A stretch of DNA of 11,828 nucleotides, from contig NZ_WWVR01000054.1 in assembly GCF_009883055.1 (NCBI RefSeq), forward strand, positions 1 to 11,828, given 5' to 3'. Under the pieces are notes generated by a model. The model did not search any database and was not told where the DNA came from. It saw only the letters and a program-made list of their open reading frames with translations. Both the position numbers and the translations under genes were made by a program. This stretch comes from Blautia sp. BIOML-A1. Lineage in GTDB: Bacteria; Bacillota; Clostridia; Lachnospirales; Lachnospiraceae. Below, piece by piece: positions 6,595-11,828 of this stretch. The number at the start of each line of letters is the position of its first letter. Position 1 is the stretch's first letter.

Positions 6595-7781
6595 TATAAA
6601 TCGAAATCCTTGTTTGAATAATATTTTTTGCTTAACAATATACCAAGGCATATTGCAGGGAAGATTTCTATTTTTTCAAATTGAATCAACGATAAAGCAA
6701 AGAAAGCAAGCAGGAAGTTTTCAAAAGGATTGGCGAATTTATGTTTGAAGATACAATTAAAACACAGGAAAGCAACCAAACATGCATAAAACACCCCGCC
6801 AAACACACCAGTTTCAACGGTCATCTGGAGGAATAGATTATGTAAATTGTCATCTACTATCGGCTCCATCCCCACTGTATTCGCAGCTACTTTATTCACT
6901 GCAGAAACTGCATTCCCCAAACCAACACCAAAAGGATGACTAGAAAGAAAAGGAAGCGCATTGTCGTAAATACCGATACGCCCCGCGGCACCCCTATCTT
7001 CTTGGTTCTTAAAGAAACGATCTAAAATTGGTTGGAATATTCCAAGTCTTAGCGCATAAAAAGAGCCAAGGGAAAGAACAACAAATATCAAGAATAAAAT
7101 CAAAAAAGGATTTTTTGATTCCCGTAACCGTTTATATGCATATATAACCAAACAAATTAACGAGATAATAATACCAGCTCTACTAACCTGAATAGAGGCA
7201 AATATGAAAGATAAAACGAGATATATAATACCGTAAGGATTATCCATGAAAAAAACACCATATATGCTGGGCCATGATGCTTCAAGGTTGGCACCACCTC
7301 CATATATTGTTGGATAGTACGGATGGTTTACGTAATATCCAGATGAAAAATATCTTAATATGGCATCTTTATAGTGAATCGCATTTAATATAACAATTGC
7401 AAAAGAAAGTATTCCAGCTAATTGGAATACTTTCTTATATGATTCAAATGAGATATTTCTTCCCAAATTGACAATGACAAAGATAATGTAAAAGACAAAC
7501 AGATAATTAATAATAGATGTGTCTAATCCCCATTTGAAACTTGCGAACAAGGACACACAGAGGATGTACGCCGTAAAAATGCATATTACAGCAGGCGGGA
7601 ATTTTGTCTCTTTAAGCTTCGGTAGCAAAAAAGGAATAAAGCATAACGCAAGTAAATGCCCTGGATTTAACGGGCCAACTACTTTGACATTCTGAAATGC
7701 AGACCCGACCAAAACCAATATTAGAAGTATACAAACATAACGGTCTTGAGATCGTTTGTCTATATTAGAGAATATTTTCAT
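6594..7781 (-). CDS. wzy: Wzy-type polysaccharide polymerase (O-antigen polymerase/ligase family)
   Basis: A 395-residue protein made of roughly ten hydrophobic segments. The central VSRAGIIISLICLVIYAYKRL (199-219) and the long extracellular loop after residue 245 fit the Wzy_C/O-antigen ligase layout (PF04932). The loop holds GAAGRIGIYDNALPFLSSHPFGVGLGN (264-290) and a DDNLHNLFLQMTVETGVFGG block (310-329), with the R...G.G...HN pattern typical of these enzymes. It would join flipped repeat units into a long chain at the outer membrane face of the cell. Its ATG overlaps the stop of the preceding GT2 by four bases (ATGA), and its own stop overlaps the next GT2 start. It is among the most AT-rich genes here, as is common for wzy. 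Primary sequence varies greatly in this family, so the call rests on topology and loop motifs. Confidence 0.85.
   Translation of the reverse strand: MKIFSNIDKRSQDRYVCILLILVLVGSAFQNVKVVGPLNPGHLLALCFIPFLLPKLKETKFPPAVICIFTAYILCVSLFASFKWGLDTSIINYLFVFYIIFVIVNLGRNISFESYKKVFQLAGILSFAIVILNAIHYKDAILRYFSSGYYVNHPYYPTIYGGGANLEASWPSIYGVFFMDNPYGIIYLVLSFIFASIQVSRAGIIISLICLVIYAYKRLRESKNPFLILFLIFVVLSLGSFYALRLGIFQPILDRFFKNQEDRGAAGRIGIYDNALPFLSSHPFGVGLGNAVSAVNKVAANTVGMEPIVDDNLHNLFLQMTVETGVFGGVFYACLVAFLCFNCIFKHKFANPFENFLLAFFALSLIQFEKIEIFPAICLGILLSKKYYSNKDFDL
7098..7120. repeat. 10-bp AT-rich hairpin inside wzy
   Basis: AATCAAAAAA at 7098-7107 and TTTTTTGATT at 7111-7120 are exact reverse complements around a three-base loop. 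It encodes part of SKNPFLI in the polymerase. In DNA this AT-rich it is only mildly unexpected. Confidence 0.4.
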
Positions 7782-8758
7782 TTTCTTACCAACTTATAAA
7801 CACATCTACAAGGAATTGAACCCAAGAAGGACAACAAAGAAGCGATTCTAGCATCAGGCCTTGCTTCTCTATCCTTTAAAACTGAAATCCGATTTTTTTT
7901 GATTCCATGCCACAAGTCATCTGCTATTCCAAGCATTTCTTTTGTATCATCAGGACTTATATTCATATACAAATTGAATAATGCGCTCTGTTCTTTTGAA
8001 TAATAAGCATTAATGATACTCGGATACGTTGTCTGCACAATCGACTTAACAACGTTAAGCTGATCAAGTAAATCAAGCTTCTTGGGATTAAAACTCGCTG
8101 TTTGGATACTATTCGGACGAATCCTATAGTAATAGTCTTTCTCATTCAGATATGCGATCTTGCCAGCCTTATCGATAAGCTTGGCAGTAGTGGCAATATC
8201 CTCATACAATTTCCCGACAGGATACTGAATCGTGTCGAACAATTCTCTCTTATAAATTTTCGGGAAAGCGTTAGGCTCCAAATGCCTCATATAAAGCATA
8301 TCTTCAAGGGCATCACACGCATCATACACATGAAAGACTGCCGTATTATGCTTATCCACTTTAGGAAGTTCTCCGTTATGGAAAATGCAAATGGAAGTGG
8401 CTGCAATATCAGTGTTCCCTCGGACTAACGCCTGATACAAGTGCATTATGTAATCAGATGATACATAATCGTCACTGTCAATAAAGGAAATCAAACTTCC
8501 ACGGGATCGGCGAATGCCGTAATTCCGAGCGTCAGACAGTCCACCATTCTTCTTATGGAAAACACATATTCTTGAATCCGACAAAGCAAATTCATCACAT
8601 AACGTTCCTGAATTATCAGTCGAACCATCATCCACAAGAATAATTTCAATATTCGTGTAAGTCTGTTCGACCACACTTTTCACACATTCATGTAGATAAG
8701 ACTCAACGTTATATACAGGTATGACAACTGAAACTAGCGGATCCATTTTGCTTTTCAT
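7778..8758 (-). CDS. GT2 family glycosyltransferase
   Basis: The 326-residue enzyme shows the standard family 2 order: LVSVVIPVYNVESYLHECV (from residue 8), ILVDDGSTDNSG (40-51), NGGLSDARNYGI (71-82), SFIDSDDYV (91-99, metal-binding Asp residues) and KLYEDIATT (183-191, the ED motif). These residues indicate an active inverting transferase using a nucleotide sugar at the inner membrane face. The first ATG overlaps the GT4 stop as ATGA, and GAGAAG lies just upstream; a second ATG four codons later (8746) would also give an intact domain. The ATGA overlap at its own end with the polymerase implies tight translational coupling of GT4, GT2 and Wzy. The donor sugar cannot be read from the sequence. 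Confidence 0.92.
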   Translation of the reverse strand: MKSKMDPLVSVVIPVYNVESYLHECVKSVVEQTYTNIEIILVDDGSTDNSGTLCDEFALSDSRICVFHKKNGGLSDARNYGIRRSRGSLISFIDSDDYVSSDYIMHLYQALVRGNTDIAATSICIFHNGELPKVDKHNTAVFHVYDACDALEDMLYMRHLEPNAFPKIYKRELFDTIQYPVGKLYEDIATTAKLIDKAGKIAYLNEKDYYYRIRPNSIQTASFNPKKLDLLDQLNVVKSIVQTTYPSIINAYYSKEQSALFNLYMNISPDDTKEMLGIADDLWHGIKKNRISVLKDREARPDARIASLLSFLGSIPCRCVYKLVRK

Positions 8759-10017
8759 TTCTTCTCAAAAAGTTTCAAATACATTGAAGCCAGTTTTCGA
8801 GCATTCACAGAAATATCATAGTCAGAGAACACTTTCTCGGAAGAACCGATCCGTGTCCCCGGTCCCAATGCCGATATAGAAGAACTCCATTCTTCATGCG
8901 AGTCTATGGGTATAAATTTAGATGTACTTGTTACATCAACTTGGTCGGAATAATCCGAGACAGGCAAATTCGATAAAGCTTCAGACCAAGGCTTCACATC
9001 GGCAATCTGCAGGAAATGCGATTGAGTGGTCACATCTGCTTCCAAAGGAACAGCGTCCCCCAGCAAGCAAGGCAAACCTGCGACTTGAGCCTCTACAGCT
9101 ACCATCCCCAAACCCTCATAAAGGCTGGGGAGGCAGAATACATCGAACGCCTGATACAGGCGGTTCACGTCGGAGCGTTGACCGAGGAACAGCACATGAT
9201 CAGCGATACCGAGTTCTACGGCATGTTGTTGGACGGCTAGCCTGTCCGGACCATCACCGACGAAGGCAAGCATGGTATTAGATCGTTTAGGAAGCAAATC
9301 CGCAAGTACATCAACTAGGAATGCCTGGTTCTTCTGCGGCATGAAACGACCAACATGACCAATCAGAAACGTATCATCCGCAATACCGAGTTCTTTGCGA
9401 GTTTCTTGACGAATCACAGGATCAAACTGGAATTTATCCAATTCAATGCCATTGGGAATTACAGTAAAATCCGCATTTTTCCCGAACAACCATTCTCCTG
9501 CATAGTGGCTACACGCAAAACGGACTGTCGGATACACATTGGCGAACGGACGCAACATAAGCTTCATTGCATTCTTTGCAAACTCACCTTTGCCCATGGT
9601 CGAATGAGAATGCGCGATGCGAATAGGCACTCCAACTTTCTTCGCTGCCGACAATGGGAATACGCTCAGCGTGTTGATGTTACTGTGCACAATCGGCCAC
9701 TGCTGTTCGCGCATCAGACAAATCAGCTCACGACGGTAGCGAATCGGATGCTGGTACGGTGGTATACGAAACACGCGACCACCCAAAGCAGTGATTTCCT
9801 CTTCAGGAACATACGTGGAATCCTCATCAACCAGGAAATCAAACTGTACTTTGCTGCGGTCGATATGCCGATAGTAGTTCATCACTACGGATTCAACACC
9901 GCCGCCGACCATCTTGCCGACAACCTGAGCCACGCGAATCGGCTTCTGATCTATTGCATTTGCTAAATAAAAGCCGCTACTGGCATGTAAGCACTTTCTA
10001 TTAGTATTGCTCGCCAT
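8755..10017 (-). CDS. GT4 family glycosyltransferase, first gene of the EPS operon
   Basis: The 420-residue product has two Rossmann halves of the GT-B fold. The N-terminal half starts RVAQVVGKMVGGGVESVVMNYYR (split over 28-50, the glycine-rich acceptor-side loop) and includes IRIAHSHST (132-140). The C-terminal half has VIPNGIEL (186-193), HVGRFMPQKN (221-230), VGDGPD (253-258) and E-x7-E as EGLGMVAVE (301-309), the retaining GT4 donor-site signature. Two things are odd. About 24 residues precede the usual family start, with no alternative ATG or GTG between; AGAAGAGGG just upstream supports this ATG. Residues about 355-397 look like an insertion, rich in Ser, Thr and Asp, before the usual closing DISVNARKLASMYL helix. 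It leads the operon, and may add the second sugar after an unseen priming enzyme. Confidence 0.9.
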   Translation of the reverse strand: MASNTNRKCLHASSGFYLANAIDQKPIRVAQVVGKMVGGGVESVVMNYYRHIDRSKVQFDFLVDEDSTYVPEEEITALGGRVFRIPPYQHPIRYRRELICLMREQQWPIVHSNINTLSVFPLSAAKKVGVPIRIAHSHSTMGKGEFAKNAMKLMLRPFANVYPTVRFACSHYAGEWLFGKNADFTVIPNGIELDKFQFDPVIRQETRKELGIADDTFLIGHVGRFMPQKNQAFLVDVLADLLPKRSNTMLAFVGDGPDRLAVQQHAVELGIADHVLFLGQRSDVNRLYQAFDVFCLPSLYEGLGMVAVEAQVAGLPCLLGDAVPLEADVTTQSHFLQIADVKPWSEALSNLPVSDYSDQVDVTSTSKFIPIDSHEEWSSSISALGPGTRIGSSEKVFSDYDISVNARKLASMYLKLFEKK

Positions 10018-10086
10018 TTACCCTCTTCTATCCTTGCAGAACGCTTTTAAGTATTTCATTTCCCATAGACGGGGGTGAATAGATCT

Positions 10087-10116
10087 AATACACATCGCTA
10101 TTTTTCCATTTGTCAC
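10087..10116 (-). promoter_or_regulatory. Candidate promoter of the EPS operon
   Basis: On the minus strand GTGACA (10116-10111, five of six to TTGACA) is followed after 18 bases by TGTATT (10092-10087, four of six to TATAAT), giving a leader of roughly 60 bases before the GT4 ATG. A competing candidate is TTGTAT (10178-10173) with TATAGT (10153-10148), spaced 19 bases and overlapping a 10-bp palindrome TAGTTAACTA. The rest of the 10018-10330 gap has no coding potential; it holds a 12-bp palindrome AAAATGCATTTT (10180-10191) and the right flanking repeat. Confidence 0.35.
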
Positions 10117-10208
10117 AAAATTTCTAAAAACTCTACATAATTAGTTAACTATAAAAAACTGATAGTAAATATATACAAAAAAATGCATTTTCTTGAATGA
10201 GACGCAAA

Positions 10209-10341
10209 ATGCGCTGATGTAAAAGTAACTAATATTTTGCTTGGAATTTTTATTGCATGCTGCTTATCCTGCTTTTTCCATAGCATGATTGAGAAAAGTT
10301 ACGGATATGTCTTGTTTTCGTCATGAGGACGGCTGGGGCCC
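10209..10341 (-). repeat. Right copy of the inverted repeat flanking the EPS cluster
   Basis: Read on the minus strand from 10341 down, this aligns with 67-248 of the plus strand. Shared blocks include GGxCCCCAGxCxTCCTCATG, AAACAAGACAT, CTCAAxCATGCTATG (10293-10279), GCAGCATGCAATAAA and TTTTACATCAGxGCAT. It lacks the 48 bases 102-149 of the left copy. It starts inside the terminator hairpin of the surface-protein gene and ends before the candidate EPS promoters. Both copies preserve CATGCT and AGCATG as inverted arms while the bases between them differ in length and sequence. Confidence 0.85.
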
Positions 10342-10374
10342 GGTTCCGTTGGAGTATGGAACCGGGCCCCAGCC
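10331..10374 (-). terminator. GC-rich hairpin after the surface-protein gene
   Basis: A perfect 17-bp stem (GGCTGGGGCCCGGTTCC at 10331-10347 pairing with 10358-10374) encloses a ten-base loop and begins 14 bases after the stop codon of the minus-strand gene. No U-run follows in the gene's direction; on the plus strand only GATTGTTTTCC follows. The stem strength and position still make it a likely transcription end that insulates the EPS operon. Confidence 0.8.
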
Positions 10375-10388
10375 GATTGTTTTCCGGG

Positions 10389-11828
10389 TTACTGCTTGGC
10401 CGTGGCCACGCAGTTGGGCGTCACGTCAGCGATGACCTGCCCGCCGGCGACCGCGGCCGAGTCACCCGTCGCGTAGTACCTCATGCCACCGGTGTCCCAC
10501 TTCGAGCCGTCCGTGAACGCCAGGCGCACCTTGCCGCCCTTGGAGTCGGGCACGACTGCCTTGTACCAGCCGCCGCACGCCTTCTCCATGGCCACGGAGG
10601 AGAGCGACTCACCACCCACGAACGTACGGTAATACAACTCCGTCTTCTTCCACGAGGAATCCGGCCTGTACCACACGGTCATGGGCTTCTTGGAAACGGC
10701 ATTAGCGAACTTCCACTGCTGGTTCGCGCCGCCGTTCGACGCCCACACGTCCACGTTCGCGCCGTTCTTCGTGGACCAGCCCGCCACGTCCAGGACCAGC
10801 GACTGCGACAGCGCGGACACCAGACGGTACGACGAACCGGACCGGACCGCGACCCACTTCTGGTTGCGGCCGCCGTTCGACGAGTACTGCAACGCGTTCG
10901 CGCCGTTCCTCGCGGAACCGCCCGCCACGTCCAGGACCTTGCCCGAATTCACGTTCGCGAGCGTCACGTAGCCCTTCGAGTCGTGCGACACCCTCCACTT
11001 CTGGTTCGCACCGCCGTTCGAGCCGCCCAGCTGCACGTTGGCCCGGTCGGACTTCGACCCGCCGGCCACGTCCAGGACCATGCCGTCCTTCAACGCGGTA
11101 GACACCGTGTACGTGCCGTCCTCCAGGTCCGACGCGTGGGCCTTCGCCAAAGCGTCCAGTTGCGCGTACGGATCCGGCACGCCCGTGACCGTGACCTGGA
11201 CGGACGCCGACTTGCCGCCCGCCGTCGCGGTGACGGTCGCGGTGCCGGCCTTCGAACCGGCGGTGACCACGCCCGTGCCCATCACGTTCGCGACGCTCGA
11301 GTCCGAGCTCGTCCACGTGACCTTGCGGTCCGTCGCGTTGTCGGGCTTGACCGTCGCCGTCAGCTGCACGCTCGCGCCCGACTTCAGGGAGAGCTTGCCA
11401 TTGCTCACGCCATCACCCGAGATCGACACCGAAGATACCGGAACCGGATTGTCAGCCACAGTTACAACAACCGAAGCCGTCTTGCCGCCAGCAGTCGCTG
11501 TAATCGTTGCAGTACCAGCCTTCACAGCAGTGACCTTGCCGTCGGACACCTTAGCCACAGAACTATTCGAGCTGGTCCAAGAGATCGTCTTGTCGGTAGC
11601 GTTGGACGGATTCACGGTAGCGGTCAGCTGCACGCTCGCCCCGGACTTCAGACTCAGCTTCCCATCCTTCACGCCGTCACCAGAGATCGACACCGACTCG
11701 ACCGGAACCGGCTGCGGAGTGTTGCAGTTCACCGCGCTCACCGCGGCGGAAGAACCATCCCAGCTCACCTTGCCGGAGAATTCAAAACCAGGCTGGCTGG
11801 CCCCCGGCATCTGCGAGCCGCTGCCGTT
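10389..11828 (-). CDS. Secreted multidomain carbohydrate-binding protein, C-terminal part (5' end outside window)
   Basis: The frame is open to the window edge, so only the last 479 residues are seen; an internal ATG at 11810 is not a credible start. In order: an end fragment of an upstream domain (GFEFSGKVSWDG), two Big_2 bacterial Ig-like repeats (11448-11711 and 11178-11447), a ricin-type trefoil lectin with three VLDVAG...NQ[KQ]W repeats (10698-11117), and a final module with MTVWYRPDSSWKKTELYYR and LAFTDGSKWDTGGMRYYATG that resembles starch-binding CBM25/26 domains. Such modules bind glycans outside the cell and usually trail a glycosidase or cell-wall hydrolase, which would lie upstream of the window. 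No LPxTG anchor or C-terminal membrane segment is present, so it is probably secreted. Its GC-rich composition marks it as native backbone beside the AT-rich EPS island. Confidence 0.8.
   Translation of the reverse strand, partial: NGSGSQMPGASQPGFEFSGKVSWDGSSAAVSAVNCNTPQPVPVESVSISGDGVKDGKLSLKSGASVQLTATVNPSNATDKTISWTSSNSSVAKVSDGKVTAVKAGTATITATAGGKTASVVVTVADNPVPVSSVSISGDGVSNGKLSLKSGASVQLTATVKPDNATDRKVTWTSSDSSVANVMGTGVVTAGSKAGTATVTATAGGKSASVQVTVTGVPDPYAQLDALAKAHASDLEDGTYTVSTALKDGMVLDVAGGSKSDRANVQLGGSNGGANQKWRVSHDSKGYVTLANVNSGKVLDVAGGSARNGANALQYSSNGGRNQKWVAVRSGSSYRLVSALSQSLVLDVAGWSTKNGANVDVWASNGGANQQWKFANAVSKKPMTVWYRPDSSWKKTELYYRTFVGGESLSSVAMEKACGGWYKAVVPDSKGGKVRLAFTDGSKWDTGGMRYYATGDSAAVAGGQVIADVTPNCVATAKQ
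10698..11117 (-). repeat. Three tandem 141-bp lectin repeats
   Basis: The ricin-type domain is built from three units of exactly 47 residues. The 16-base string around CCACGTCCAGGACC recurs at 10782, 10923 and 11064, a period of 141 bp. Each unit encodes VLDVAG[GW]S and then NQ[KQ]W, the QxW signature of a beta-trefoil sugar-binding fold. Confidence 0.85.
11178..11711 (-). repeat. Two tandem Big_2 Ig-like domain repeats
   Basis: Two units of 88 and about 90 residues begin PVPVxSVSISGDGV and share KLSLKSGASVQLTATV, NATD, SSVA, KAGTAT and TATAGGK. The protein sequences are close, yet the DNA differs at many synonymous positions, and the upstream unit is visibly less GC-rich than the downstream one. 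They probably act as rigid spacers. Confidence 0.85.

Noticed and set aside
6595..6651. Longer N terminus for the GT2 gene starting MPWYIVKQ
   Set aside because: It overlaps the polymerase 3' end; the TAATG junction and family alignment favour 6594.
9355..9966. 203-codon plus-strand open frame opposite the GT4 gene
   Set aside because: No recognisable domain or ribosome site; it is antisense to a well-supported glycosyltransferase.
10698..11117. Regular 141-bp spaced repeats as a CRISPR or noncoding array
   Set aside because: The period is 47 codons and matches the trefoil units of a ricin-type lectin.
10702..11316. Long Arg/Gly-rich open frame inside the surface-protein gene
   Set aside because: It is an alternative frame of GC-rich coding DNA on the same strand; its composition is typical of a frame shadow, and the overlapping frame has clear domains.

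Overview
The window looks like a horizontally variable exopolysaccharide (EPS) or capsule biosynthesis island in a high-GC Gram-positive bacterium, most plausibly a Bifidobacterium or a related gut actinobacterium. The inference rests on the sharp contrast between a GC-rich secreted multidomain protein at the right edge (for example 42 G/C in the 60 bases from 10741) and an AT-rich polysaccharide cluster (16 G/C in the 60 bases from 7081). The style of the surface protein, with Big_2 Ig-like repeats followed by a ricin-type lectin and a starch-binding-like module, also fits. No rRNA, tRNA, CRISPR array or intact transposase is visible.

Layout, right to left because every recognised gene is on the minus strand. 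(1) 10389-11828: C-terminal part of a secreted carbohydrate-binding protein, open at the window edge, followed by a perfect 17-bp GC-rich hairpin (10331-10374). (2) 10018-10330: AT-rich noncoding leader with a candidate promoter. (3) 10017 to 3986: six tightly spaced genes, namely a GT4 glycosyltransferase, a GT2, a Wzy-type polymerase, a GT2, a left-handed beta-helix acyltransferase and a GT2, with ATGA or TAATG overlaps or gaps under 20 bp. (4) 3844-3985: a 142-bp AT-rich gap, the only sizeable one inside the cluster. (5) 3843 to 235: a nitroreductase-fold protein, a Wzx-type flippase and a polysaccharide pyruvyl transferase. (6) 1-234: no recognisable gene, but a degenerate inverted copy of the leader at the other end of the cluster.

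Together the genes would build an oligosaccharide repeat on a lipid carrier (four glycosyltransferases), decorate it (acyl group and ketal pyruvate), flip it (Wzx) and polymerise it (Wzy). The priming sugar-phosphate transferase, chain-length regulator and precursor genes are not in the window and must lie elsewhere.

The most unexpected observation is that the nine-gene cluster is bracketed by two inward-facing, imperfect but clearly homologous inverted repeats (67-248 and 10209-10341). They lie in noncoding DNA except that the left copy supplies the last few codons of the pyruvyl transferase. This suggests a cassette boundary, an invertible segment or a mobile remnant. Secondary observations are a 22-bp perfect palindrome inside wzx, a 13-bp perfect hairpin inside a glycosyltransferase gene, and an apparent insertion near the C terminus of the GT4 enzyme.
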